From positions 1-64,000 of the forward strand of contig JAGVSM010004531.1 in NCBI GenBank assembly GCA_022494885.1: a stretch of 64,000 nt of DNA, written 5' to 3'. The notes under the pieces are model-generated. The model was not told the origin of the DNA. It did not search any database and saw only the letters and a list, made by a program, of their open reading frames with translations. Below are positions 11,151 through 21,439 of this stretch, piece by piece. The position numbers were made by a program, and so were the translations under genes. This stretch comes from Micrasema longulum (lineage: Eukaryota > Arthropoda > Insecta > Trichoptera > Brachycentridae). Numbering within the stretch: the stretch's first letter is position 1; each line of letters starts with the position of its first letter.

Positions 11151-11490
11151 TTTCAATATAGCCCAATATACGATGTTCCATTGTAACGATCACTGTATAC
11201 CCATTAAACTCACACCCTTCCCTTCATCCCCTCCCTCTATTTTCAACTATTTCTCCCACAACATGAAATATTTTCGTAACCTAATCAGTGCATGTTTGTC
11301 TTAATCAGTGCATGTGCTTATTAAAATTCATGTCGTGTTGTTTTTATATTTTTGTGCAACAACTATGGTGAAGGTGTAGAGGGGGTTTTGCATGTTGGTT
11401 CAATTGGTGTCCTGACGAAGAGACGGGTACGTCTTGAAACCGGTAGACAAAGAAAAGTCAGTAAGTGGTTATATACAAATATCTATTAAC
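11151..11490 (+). mobile_element. Penelope-like element 3' region
   Basis: A pyrimidine-rich stretch containing two ATCAGTGCATGT repeats (11283 and 11302) leads to the hammerhead-like motif at 11408-11449. It ends with AGTAAGTGGTTATATACAAA. A diverged copy of that last block is at 12325-12380, suggesting a direct repeat of a pseudo-LTR. It is bounded left by a LINE insertion and right by a LINE-d fragment. Confidence 0.55.
11408..11449 (+). ncRNA. minimal type-I hammerhead-ribozyme-like motif
   Basis: All core elements are present. The core box is CTGACGA (11412-11418) and the second box is GAAA (11436-11439). Stem II is AGACG/CGTCT (11421-11425 with 11430-11434), closed by GGTA. Stem III is the self-complementary ACC/GGT (11439-11444) with no loop. 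The cleavage-site A is 11445, in a GTA triplet. Stem I is TGTC/GACA (11408-11411 with 11446-11449). Two bases (AG) and one base (T) lie between the core and stem II. Loopless stem III is a known trait of Penelope-type hammerheads, which work as dimers. Activity is not shown. Confidence 0.75.
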
Positions 11491-11499
11491 ATTTTGTAA

Positions 11500-11935
11500 A
11501 ATGTTTGAATACAAAGTTAATGCTTTAAATATGAATAATAGTATAATAGAAATTGGCTTGCTCACAGTAAAGCAGCAAATTAAATATAATGTAGCAATTT
11601 TTAAACATAATATAATTAAGGAGATGCATAAAATAAAAACAACAATAAAATTTAACTATCAATGTCATACATATGAAACAAAGGATAAAAAAAAGAAGAG
11701 ATTACCAATGAGGATAAAAACAGAATCTCAAAATACATTGTACAAAGGATTGAATCTGTACAATAAGTTACCTGATGAAAAAAAGGAGATAGAAAAGATC
11801 TAAATATTTAAAATTAATTTAAAAAAAATATTTTACTGAGAAATTTTTATAAAAAAATTGTAATGTTAATAAAAGTTTATATTAGTTCTTAAGATGTTAT
11901 GAACTAACTTAATAAAGCATAAATAAACAATATTT
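11500..11935 (+). mobile_element. LINE-d fragment, copy 1
   Basis: The frame to 11803 ends CHTYETKDKKKKRLPMRIKT, then SQNTLYKGLNLYNKLPDEKK, a LINE ORF2 C-terminus. The 3' UTR contains TATATTAGTTCTTAAGATGT and an AATAAAGCATAAATAAA tail. A reverse copy is at 41290-41525 and a 60-bp piece at 39417-39476. It is 5'-truncated. Confidence 0.75.
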
Positions 11936-11939
11936 TATC

Positions 11940-12065
11940 AAACAACTGAGTTATGGTTTCGTGGTTTGGTCAGAGGATCTCACAGGTCAGTGGTTCGAAA
12001 CCCGCACTACTAGAACTTTAATGTAGTTATTTATGATAGAAAATGTCCCCAAAATTGAAATATGT
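11940..12065 (+). mobile_element. tRNA-derived SINE-like fragment
   Basis: TTATGGTTTCGTGGTTTGGT resembles an A box and GTGGTTCGAAACC a B box, 35 bp apart, with an unrelated body after them. It follows directly on the LINE-d tail. It is too diverged to fold as a working tRNA. Confidence 0.5.
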
Positions 12066-12324
12066 TGATAAATCACAGAACATGAATATTTATTTTTAAA
12101 AAAACATTTGTAAAAGAACCGATCATCAATGATGCTGACATCATGTCCCTATCCTCGCCGATTGGTGCTACGGACACTTCATTAGTATTCCAATTCCAGG
12201 GTTCCCGGATCATTTTTGTTACAGGAAAGTAAAGGTGATTAGCCTTAAGCTTCGGATCCCAGTCCATTAACAATGAAATATTGCAGTAGAGAATCACCTT
12301 TGAGAAAACAATATTTCAGGTCTA

Positions 12325-12380
12325 CCTTGTAGACATAGAAAACTCAGGAAGTGGCCGTATACAAATATTTACTATCATTT
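12325..12380 (+). repeat. diverged copy of the Penelope-like tail
   Basis: GGAAGTGGCCGTATACAAAT here corresponds to AGTAAGTGGTTATATACAAA at 11460-11480, and TGTAGACATAGAAAACTCA corresponds to the 3' side of the hammerhead motif. The hammerhead core itself is lost in this copy. Confidence 0.4.
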
Positions 12381-12756
12381 ATGAAATTTTTATTTAGATA
12401 TTTATTTAAGCTCTATCAATACTCTAATGACAGAATTTCAATGCGATTTCCAGTACTAAACATAATACAAATATACACAAAGACTTTTTTGCGACACTTC
12501 TATAAAAAAACCTGACATAATGACGAACAACAAATATATATGACATTTGACGAAGACAAAAAACACAATTTTGCTACCACAGACAAAAATAATACGGACG
12601 AAGGCGAAAATAAATTGCAGAGGACATTACCATTTTCTGGCACCAAAAATTATTTTTTTTATGAAGATTTTTTTTTCAAATGGGAGATACAGTATTATTG
12701 ACTTTGCTTATAATGTACAAGATGCATATTTCACAAATGGATTTTTTTTCTTGGCT
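12381..12756. other. no feature seen
   Basis: AT-rich spacer. The 87-codon frame at 12547 has no motif I recognise. Confidence 0.45.
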
Positions 12757-14550
12757 ATCTATTTATTTATTTATTTATTGTGGATAACTTATATAGCGCC
12801 ATTTTCGTAATAAAATACCTCAAGGGCGCTTTACATGGTGATTCTATTGTTAAGTTAATTTAATTGAAGCTTTTAAATTGTAATTTAATTAAAATAATTT
12901 ATTTTGTTGTCACGTGCTACGGATTTATTCAAATGATTTAGAGAACAAGTGGGTTTTAAGTTTTTTCCGAAACATCGCTTCACTTTCACAGCCTCGCACC
13001 TCTGCTGGGAGAGCATTCCATGCCATAGGGCCTGCGACCGCAAATGCGCGTTCACCAAATTTAGTGCGCTGTTTGCGTAGAGGTATAATAACTTTTCCTC
13101 TCGCCGTAGACGTAGCTGATCTAAGCGTGAGACGCCTGTCAGCTAGTTCATCTGGAATGCATAGTTCCAGAGCAGAGTTGTGCAGTGACTTATACATAAG
13201 CCAACAGAGTTTGTATTCGACCCTCTGTAGACAACGTAGCCAGTGTCGTTCCCGAAGTAGTGGAGTGATATGACTGAACTTAGAGATTCCGAAAATAAGT
13301 CTCACTGTGGCATTCAATACAGATTGTAGGCGAGTCATTTTGTTCATTGGTAGACCTGCTTAGATACCATTACAATAATCGACTCTAGACACTACAAACG
13401 CATTTATTAATTGACGGGCAGCATCAACCGGCAAATTTTTGCGTATGCATTTAATTTGTCTCAGCTGGTAGAAGCATGAACTTATCGTTCTACTAATTTG
13501 AGCGTCAAGAGATAGGTCAGAATTGAGTAAAACTCCCAGTAGTTTAACGGTGGGTAAAGCGGTACTCCCTACATTGGGTAGAGCCGTATCCTGGATCAAA
13601 TTCTGTTGTCTGGCTGAAGCCACCCACGGTTGTTCAGTTTTTGATGGGTTTCATGTTAGTCTGTTTTCAGCCATCCAGTTTCCTATTTTCTTGATGCATC
13701 CATCAATTAAATTGATAAGCACACTTCTCTCGCCTGGTTTGCAATAAAAATAAATCTGCGTATCATCTGCATAGCAGTGCGACCACAATCCACATTCTTT
13801 GATAAGGTTCTCTATATCTTTAGTGTAAAGGAGATAGAGAAGTGGTCCGAGTACTGACCCTTGAGGCACTCCTGTAGACACCCGAAAGTTGGTTGAGCTT
13901 TTACCCTGGAACACGACTGCATATTCTCTTTTATTAAGATATGAACTGAACCATATATGTGCCTGATCACGGATACCATAAGTTTTCTCCAGACGTTCAA
14001 GCAAAATATTATGGTCTACCGTATCAAATGCAGCACTCATGTCCAGAAGAGCCATCAACACCAGATTACCAGAGTCCACCGACGTTATAATGTCAGACAG
14101 TACTCTTATCACTCCCGTCTCCGTGGAATGAAAACGTCGGTATGCCGATTGCCTTACCGAAAATAAAGAATTCCGCTCGATATAGTTAACGAGCCTGTGA
14201 GAAACTATTTTTCTAGTATTTTTGATACGATGGGAAGATTTGAAATAGGGCGAAAACTGGAAAGATCTTCCACATCTAGTTGAGAATTTTTTTAAAAGTG
14301 GAGTTACATTTGCTTTTTTTATGGCTCTCGGAACAATGCTGCGCTCCATGGATGTATTAAATAAATCTGTTAAAAATGGAGCTAATACGTTAATGCATTT
14401 TTTCAAAAGCCATGTTGGCATCGGATCTAATATACATTGTTTGTTGGGTAATGCCGCAACAATATCTTAGAAGCGTTGTGAAAGGGAAAGAATTTCTGCT
14501 GTGGACCTTTATAGGAACTTCTCGCATTTGCTTAATGAAGCGGAAACCAC
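12757..14550 (-). mobile_element. CR1/L2-like LINE, longest copy, 5'-truncated
   Basis: On the minus strand it runs from about 14550 (start of homology uncertain) through the RT to the conserved 3' tail (GGCGCTATATAAGTTATCC at 12777-12796 on minus) and an (AAAT)n run at 12757-12780. It keeps RT palm motifs, thumb and C-terminal domain in one frame. The endonuclease domain is lost. The 3' half closely matches 1511-2283, so both belong to one fairly young family. Confidence 0.92.
12925..14466 (-). pseudogene. CR1/L2-like ORF2 reverse transcriptase, two nonsense codons
   Basis: The minus strand reads in a single frame from DPMPTWLLKK through the RT. FDTVDHN is the palm A motif, STGVPQGSVLGPLL precedes the active site, and YADD is at 13762-13773. 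The frame goes on to the C-terminal RLQSVLNATVRLIFG region. It is broken only by a TGA (13648-13650) and a TAA (13357-13359). At the second position the 1511-2283 copy has a sense TAT codon. A further in-frame TAA lies just upstream at about 14467-14469, before VAALPNKQC. A five-residue deletion relative to the first copy lies near 13165. The protein would copy the element's own RNA at the target site; here it is inactive. Confidence 0.9.
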
Positions 14551-14774
14551 AGAAAACTCATTCAAGAGAAGCCATTTTATTTTACTATTTAAGATTTGAT
14601 AATATCGGCCGAAAAAAAATTACAATGAGTATCGAAACAACAAAACCAGAAAAGGCAATGACAATACGAAATTAAACATAGTATGTAACAATAATTGTTA
14701 TTTAAAAACACCGAAATAAAAATGTATGTTCCAAATTGATTCATAATTAACATGTAAAGCCAAACGATTGAAGA

Positions 14775-15650
14775 TAAGTCTGTCTCGTGGTGTTTAGGTT
14801 GGCGCGTTTGCAAACCACGCTTGATGTCCCAGGTTTGAATCCCGGCAGGGTCAATGTGAAATATTTATTCTTTATATTAAACCCTCTTAAAATAGTACAA
14901 AGATTAATTATTAAAGTTGTTCTTAAGAAACCCTCAACATTCAATACGAAAAGTCTATTTAAAATATTAAGGGTTCATACAGTAGACACTCTTTATAAAA
15001 TAAATTCCATTATACAAATGTAAAAGAAGAAAAAATAAAAGAATTTGAGATGAATAAGTCCCTCAGATACCAACATAATATCAAAATTCCTAAATTCCAC
15101 ACAAGTCATGGTCAAAATAGCTTTGTCTTTAATGGTGTGAAAAATTATTATAATTTTCCCAATGAACTAAAAACTATTAAAAATAATATATCTATAAATA
15201 AATTTAAAGTAAATCTAAAGAAATTTTTTGAACATGTGTATTAAATTTTAATTAGTATGAATGTATTATTGTTTTATGATTTTTCTTTATATTATATCCA
15301 ATGTTTTCATTTTTTTTCTCATGTACTCGTTTTTAAAATTATATAAACTCTTATAAATAAACAACTACAACAGTGTAAATCACTCCCCAAGCACAAGAGT
15401 TAGTCTCTTTTTTTGAGAGTTACAGTGATACCATTTACTAGATGTGTAAAAGCAGATATGTATACAATTTTTTAAAAACATGTACTTTTTATAAAATTTA
15501 TTAATAAAAAATAAATAAAATAAAGATTCACTGTTATAACGGATGACCGAAATACGCTGTATTTAGTGCACCAATACAGTGCCCTATGCACCCCTTGGTT
15601 TAGAAAGAAAATATTACGATTATGATTGTTATAACAATATTTTTCACCCA
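14775..15650 (+). mobile_element. tRNA-derived SINE type 2, split by a LINE
   Basis: The head at 14775-14860 has GTCTCGTGGTGTTTAGGTT (A box) and CCAGGTTTGAATCCCGGC (B box). The matching SINE tail, CCAATACAGTGCCCTATGCA, lies at 15581-15602. The same head and tail occur next to each other in the copies at 17823, 22262 and 46204. The LINE 3' end at 14885-15366 accounts for the gap. Confidence 0.65.
14885..15366 (+). mobile_element. LINE 3' end nested in a SINE
   Basis: Two frames (about 14890-15023 and 15050-15244) carry KSLFKILRVHTVDTLYKINS and then NSFVFNGVKNYYNFPNELK followed by KFKVNLKKFFEHVY and a stop. This is a degraded LINE ORF2 C-terminus with one stop in the middle. The 3' UTR ends in an AATAAACAACTACAA tail near 15370. 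Confidence 0.65.
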
Positions 15651-16039
15651 AAGAAACCTCGAAAAATAATATTTCCTTTAAATATTAAGTAATACTATAT
15701 TTCACTTCATTTGCTATGTATTATTCGTAAAATAAAATGGAGGAATGGTATGTAATTGAATACATTTTCTGTCGCTCAAAACAAGACACGAAATATCACT
15801 AAATTTGTCTGGCATCTGCTCGAATGTCACGATATTTAATGATGTGACATGGTCTCCCAAGGTCCCAAGGCGGACAGGGGCCCGTGAAATGTTCTGAACC
15901 CGCAGGTTGTATCACGTTCCTTCAACTGCCACGAGCTGGTTGAACCCTTTATAACATGAATATCTAGGACAAGTCAATGGGGGGGTCTGACAACTTAAAG
16001 CTGGTGACAGGTGACAAGAGATACCCTAGGTAAGTTGTC
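15651..16039. other. unassigned stretch, partly GC-richer
   Basis: 15840-16025 is clearly less AT-rich than its flanks (for example CCCAAGGCGGACAGGGGCC) but has no open frame or known motif. It may be an unrecognised repeat. Confidence 0.4.
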
Positions 16040-16600
16040 GAAAGTTTTATTTTTATTTTTTTCATTTATTTACAATTTTAAAAAACCCGTTAGGGTTACA
16101 TTAGAAATTTAATATTGTCTAGTCATTTTATGTCTCGTCTAGTCTAGTTAAATATATAAAAAATATATATATTATATTATATATATTAAAATATACATGG
16201 AATAATAAAACAGAACTTCATATTTATGCAAAATATTACTTGTGAATGACATGTGAAAGCTCGTTTTGCATGTTTCTTAAATAATTAAGCATTAGCTTTT
16301 TATTTTTTGAACTAATGAAATGAATATTTTTATTTTTAAGTGTGTATGCTTCCATTTTCCATCATTTATTTTTATTTAGAATCTTAAATTTGGGCACACA
16401 TAAACATATTCTTTTGTGTGCTCTACTAATAACAATGTAGGACATATATTTAATTTTAAAATTGCTTAACACATATTTCTTAATCTTCAGTTTGAATTTA
16501 GGTTTTTTCTTTTTCATAATTTTTTTTCCCCATATCATAATTTTTTTTTTCGTTAATGTTTTTTCCCATACCATAATATTTGTTCTTCATTAATGTTTTT
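16040..16600 (-). mobile_element. probable LINE 3' end, strongly decayed
   Basis: On the minus strand a tail with AACCCTAACGGGTTTTTT and A-rich termini resembles the LINE-a tail at 2460-2480. A lysine-rich frame (16362-16574) may be the C-terminus but shows no diagnostic block. An AT dinucleotide run is at 16156-16190. Confidence 0.35.
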
Positions 16601-17479
16601 TAGCCGTTTTTAGCACTATTAATTACTGGAACAATTCGGCCAGTTGAAATTTCAATTGAATACCTAATATCGACTAAATTCACAATGGTTTTTTTTTTAA
16701 TGAATTATATATTAAAGTAATGGATAATATGTCTATATAATATAATATATCACAAAGTTACATCGTTTGAGTTGATTTCATGGATGAGAGTTGTTGTATC
16801 ACACAGAACCACAGAAAAATATCAATTTATAGTATATATTACTTACATTATTATGTACCTCCTATGTAGGTACAAATGTATGATATTTTTTTAAGGCTTA
16901 CCTGTAAATAAAATCAAATAAGGCGCTCCATTATTAATTTGTGTATTGTTCCAGAGTGCAAATATAAAATAGACTGTCATAAACAGACAATATCACCAAT
17001 CGAAAGTTTTAAAAAGACACTCGTTATAAGGCATAACAGATTTTAAGTATTACATCAATTGAATTAACAGTCATCACAACATCCGCAAATTTTGAATACC
17101 TGGATAGGTAATGGTTATTTATAATTTGATGACCTTTACGGAGGTTGCACTATCTACCTCAATACTCATCTTATTCTCGAAATTCGGCGGCAAATTCTCG
17201 GAATCAGTTGGCGGGAAACGTTTTTTTCGTAGTCATCCGTGACGTGAGATAGCTGTGACGTAACGATCTATGGCGCTGGACGCTACGCGCCGGACACACC
17301 TACACCTGCTAAAAACTTGTATTTTCTCTATGATTACATTACTAATATTATAATGTGCATGCCACAGAGCACCTATTGTGAGTCGTCAGATTAAACAGTC
17401 CCTCTGATCGTAACATGACGATGTAAATAGTTTTTCTTCAATTTCAAATTTTAAGTTAAAATGAAATCAATATTTATTG
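16601..17479. other. no feature seen
   Basis: Mostly AT-rich. A GC-richer island at 17205-17300 contains a local hairpin around GGCGCTGGACGCTACGCGCC but no supported feature. Confidence 0.45.
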
Positions 17480-17552
17480 AATCACTTTGTAAAGCGCCTT
17501 TGAGGTATTATATTACGAAAATGGCGGTTTACAAGTTATCCATAACAATATT
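17480..17552 (+). mobile_element. CR1/L2-like 3' tail only
   Basis: TGTAAAGCGCCTTTGAGGTA, then ACGAAAATGGCGGTTTACAA and GTTATCCATAACAATA match the 3' end of the CR1/L2-like copies, in plus orientation. No coding part remains, as expected for extreme 5' truncation. Confidence 0.75.
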
Positions 17553-17822
17553 TTAAAAAAAACAACAAAGTAAGTAATAGCAGTTAATGAGAACGGACTG
17601 ATCCTGAGCCATGTTAAATGAAGACAAACCTAACCAAAGAAAACTCCATATTAATCTTAAATTGTTGTGTTTTTGTATGGTTTTATTTGTTATTTTTTCT
17701 CTAGTTTTATGTTTTTTCTATATCCAGGCGATGAAGAATACACTTCTGTGCTTGAAATAGAACCAGAACCCTGAACGAGTTTTTTAAACTTGCTCTCGTG
17801 CTCTCAGGTCCGAAATAAGGAA

Positions 17823-18090
17823 ATCGAGTGATGATAAGTCCGTCTCGTTGTGAAGTTGTTGGCGCGTTTGCCTGCCTTTCTTGAGGTCCTGGGTTCGATT
17901 TCTGGCAGGGTGGCCATGAAATATTGATTTCAAAAGTGGTCCAAAATATAATTTATATTTTTTCTAAACTGGCACCTTGAGAGTAGTGATCACCTCTCCT
18001 TCACGTAACAGATGATTGAAATAAGTTGCATTTGGTTCTCCAATGCAGTGCCCTATTCACTTTGCACGTAAAGGGGAATGATGATGATAA
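17823..18090 (+). mobile_element. tRNA-derived SINE type 2, plus-strand copy
   Basis: The head is CGTCTCGTTGTGAAGTTGTT with B box GGTTCGATTTC. The body continues GCCATGAAATATTGATTTCA, and the tail has CCAATGCAGTGCCCTATTCA followed by a GATGATGAT run. This is the clearest full-length plus-strand copy of the family. Confidence 0.75.
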
Positions 18091-18119
18091 TACCCCTATA
18101 TGCAGCATGTAATGCAAAG

Positions 18120-18345
18120 GGCGCAGCTTATCTCTATCATTAATTACTACACGAAGGTAGAGTGATCGGTCTTACGCTTCAGGTGCCTGGAAGGTGCCTT
18201 AAAAAAAAATGAAATAGAGCATTGTAAAGGTATATTTTAATTCAATATTTCATGTCAACCCTGCCAGAAATCAATTCCGGGACCTAAAGCGTGTTAGGCG
18301 AACGTGCCAAACTCTGCACTACAAGGTGGACATATCTCCGCTGCT
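18120..18345 (-). mobile_element. tRNA-derived SINE type 2, minus-strand copy
   Basis: On plus the order is reversed: body GATCGGTCTTACGCTTCAGG, then TTTCATGTCAACCCTGCCAG, then an inverted B box and an inverted A box (CACTACAAGGTGGAC). It lies tail to tail with 17823-18090, forming an inverted SINE pair. Confidence 0.7.
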
Positions 18346-18386
18346 CCGCTCTATCTCATATTTTTAGGATGTTTACCAAAATTATT

Positions 18387-18876
18387 TTTACACGTGGACA
18401 ACCAATAAATAGGACAATATTGTCTTATCTCAGCTCCGTAAACGGCATCGACCGAACAGAACACGGTGGGTTTTTCAAAAATTCGGTCGCAGTTCACACG
18501 TGAGTGCGAAAATGAATACACGACGGCTTTTATTGCGAGTTCACGAAAAACATCATTGATGTTCTATCAAGATAATAAAGGATGAATCGAATAATTAAAA
18601 GGATTTTTTTCTGACTCTATTTTTGGCAGAAAAAATGCGCGGGAGCGAAACGTAAACGTCGAGCAAATCGCTATTTTCACAAGGTCCTGTCCGTACGCGT
18701 TTACACGCCGACAATGCAGCCTCGTGATCGTGGGGGTAATCATTGTTCCGTGGAGATAGCCTGCCCCTCTATCTCTGTGACAGTGTCTCGGAACAATGTC
18801 CTGTCCTATGAATTGCTGTTATGGTCAAGTCCTGCGACAGAACAATATTGCTTTGTCTATGTATAAACGGCCTTTA
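18387..18876. mobile_element. possible inverted-repeat element
   Basis: TTTACACGTGGACAA with GGACAATATTGTC at the left, and TTTATACATAGACAA with CAATATTGTTCTGTC (complement of the right end), suggest diverged terminal repeats. The interior is GC-richer. There is no target duplication or second copy to confirm it. Confidence 0.35.
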
Positions 18877-18935
18877 CTACAGCAATAGAGTCGAAAACAG
18901 TCGTTCAAGGTTCCGGTTTTATTTCTTAGACAGAA

Positions 18936-19300
18936 TGAAAAAGTTCGGTGATTTCTTTTATTTTTTTATTTGTTAATAGACTATTAAACCAAGACAATTT
19001 TTTTTACAATTATCAGCGCTACGATTTTTTTTTCAGCTTTCGAAAGTTTTGTATTTCTGAAATAACTCCGCATGTGACGTCAGAGTTTCATTTCCGCTTA
19101 TTCACATTCAGTTTTTCCCATTGGTCCAGAAACGGCAAGCAGACCGGAAATCTTCCATAGCTCTCATATCATAGCTTGGTTCATATGATCCAGTGAAGTC
19201 GTTTAAAGTAGTGCATTTTCAGTTAAATATTTTAAACATTATTAACCCACGCAAGAAAAAAAAAATTGTATCCAATTTCCCGTAGGGCTGAAGTTCCTCC
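18936..19300 (+). mobile_element. TIR-A element, copy 1
   Basis: Shares with five other copies the blocks TATTTGTTAATAGACTATTA, ATAACTCCGC.TGTGACGTCAG, CTCTCATATCAT and GTTCATATGA.CCAGTGA. The right end is CGTAGGGCTGAAGTTCCTC. No coding capacity. The conserved TGACGTCA palindrome in the interior is a CRE-like sequence. Confidence 0.85.
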
Positions 19301-19920
19301 TGTGTGCTTTATCCGCCTGAACTAAAATAAGTATTTATTACGATGTTTTCATTAAAAAAAATAAAAATATTAAACGATGTGAGATAAGATAGATTTGTCA
19401 TATTGAACACCGTGCACGAGGGCCGTTTATATTATAGTCGCTGGTCACAAATCAGTTGGATGAGCTATAACACAAGTAAGAAGGTGATCGCATACTTGTA
19501 GCCGCGGGCTTAGAACTCAATGGAATATGGAACATTATTTGAATTTGAAAATGTCAGTTGTTCCCGCGCTGGAAAAATAGACGAGAACAATAATTTCATG
19601 GCATTTACCGGTTCTTGCTAACAACATGAAAATATTCTAACAGTCTATTTTTTACACATAAAAATTGAAAACATAGATTGATTAACATATAATTATGTTA
19701 AGTCTATCATTTTTTCTTTTAAAAAAAATGCGGAAACATGTTTCTATAAATTGTAAGATTAGATACTTATCAGAATTAATAATTATTGTTCATTGACTTC
19801 TGTGAAAACATGACTATTTTTTATTCGATGGGTAAGCAATGGAATAGAAGCCATTTTAATGGTATTTAATTGGTATTTGACCATATCAAGTTTTTTCATT
19901 AAATGAAATAATTAATTAAA
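19301..19920. other. no feature seen
   Basis: 620 bp without an open frame or a repeat shared with the rest of the window. Confidence 0.45.
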
Positions 19921-20068
19921 TCAGAGGTCTGAGGCTTAGACCCCACTCTACCCCAACTTGATTTCCATTTTCTAATAGTGAGTGATTTACAACTCCTTGA
20001 ACGTGGCCACCAAAGTTAAAATATTTTAATAAATTATAAAAACGCTAATGTTTCTTTTTCTCTTTCAA
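19921..20068 (+). mobile_element. tRNA-derived SINE, type 1, 5'-truncated
   Basis: CCCCACTCTACCCCAACTTG, then GATTTCCATTTTCTAATAGT, continues to AAAACGCTAATGTTTCTTTT, matching the body of the copy at 2815-2992. The tRNA-like head is reduced to a B-box relic. Confidence 0.6.
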
Positions 20069-20214
20069 AATTTCTGAACTTCAGAATATTCTGTATTTTG
20101 CTTGAGGTAACACAATGTTACATCACCGCGTGTTAAGGAATTTTGTAACATAGCTTTTTAAGAGTTGAAGAGCCGGGCTGCTGAGTGAAGGGCACGTGCT
20201 CTCACATTGCTTAA

Positions 20215-20415
20215 TCTCCTCCTAATTGTTTAATTTTTTAGGTATTTTTTTTTTAAGTAAATCTTTTATAATTATTAGGTTTATTTTTTTTAATAAATCT
20301 TGGGGATAAGGAAATTTATGTTTTTTTTTTTTTTTTAATTAAGCCAAATGTTAATATTATATTTTTTTGTAAAAGGCAGATTTGCCGTTTATGCTAATAA
20401 AATAAATAAATAATA
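20215..20415 (+). mobile_element. LINE 3' tail fragment
   Basis: GTAAAAGGCAGATTTGCCGT, then TTATGCTAATAAAATAAATA, is a LINE-type 3' UTR end with an AAAT tail. A related tail is at 24880-24955 and an inverted one at 29035-29070. No coding part is visible. Confidence 0.5.
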
Positions 20416-20829
20416 AAATTACTTATAGCATGTTTTATTCATTAAAATTATGGAGTTTCCTTTGTTAGCTTTGATTAGTATTAAATTGTGTTCGTGTAAT
20501 GTTGATTTAGAATTATTCACGATAAAATGTTAAAAAAACTGTTGTTATTTTTTCTGCGCGTATATAAGAAAATGTTTTTTCTTGTTTAAAATGCGCCGTT
20601 TCGGTATTCTCTTCATTTATTTATTTTATAGTAACACACAGTCAACAATGATTAAATTACATATTAAAGATAAAGTTAAAATATACATTTACAAAGTATA
20701 AGTTTAATATTGTGTCTAATACAAAACATTTAAAAAAATGTTTTAGCATATATAACAAAAGTGATTCGAATATGTAATTCAATTTTTACAGAGTGTAAAT
20801 ATTGGATTGAATATCTCAAATTTGAAATT
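20416..20829. other. AT-rich stretch, possible LINE tail on minus
   Basis: A TTTATTTATTTTATAG run at 20616 looks like a minus-strand LINE tail, but the rest is not distinctive. Confidence 0.35.
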
Positions 20830-21067
20830 TATTTCAACAGAGAGGGAAAACGTTTTTGAGAAGGGAATATGGAAGTCTAGGCATTTACAGGGCTTAAACC
20901 TTAACTTAAACCAGCCAATGACAGGTCATAAGCCCTGTAAATGCCTAGACTTCCATATTCCCTTCTCAAAAACGTTTTCTCTCTCTGTTGAAATAATTTT
21001 AAATATGATCAACTCCCTAGGGAGAAAAGCCAGCCAGTCTGCAAGCATTTGGACATACTCAAACATT
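20830..21067. mobile_element. foldback-D element, copy 1
   Basis: Arms of about 69 bp (20829-20898 and 20930-20998) are nearly perfectly inverted. They include AACGTTTTTGAGAAGGGAAT, then ATGGAAGTCTAGGCATTTAC on the left, and their complement on the right. The spacer is about 30 bp with AAACCAGCCAATGACAGGTC. A non-palindromic right tail, CTCCCTAGGGAG through GGACATACTCAAACATTGTT, is shared with the copies ending at 27766 and 51166. Confidence 0.88.
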
Positions 21068-21439
21068 GTTATCTTAAATTTTCACCACCTTAAGGGTGGG
21101 AATGTTTACAACACACGCCATAACAATTCCTAAAACAACCATACGCAATCAAATATTTTAAATATTCATTAATTACATAAATATTCATTGAGTTCGTGAG
21201 CATTAGTATTCTTTGTATTTTTCTGTTGCCCTTTTTAAAATTGTGCTGTAAATTATCTGCACAGCACCGCAAACATAGTCCAGGAAATATTAATTAAGTT
21301 CCGAATAAAGACATAACCTGTTCATATTATGGTAAAGGAATGTGCGAGTTGAACTTTATACAGCTTTCAATGTGTAATAAATTGTCCGTTTCAAGAAAAC
21401 AATTAATATTGTTGTGACGTTTATAGTTAAAATCATTTC

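Noticed and set aside
20829..20998. Pre-microRNA
   Set aside because: Arms of about 69 bp with related copies elsewhere and a shared tail indicate a mobile foldback.
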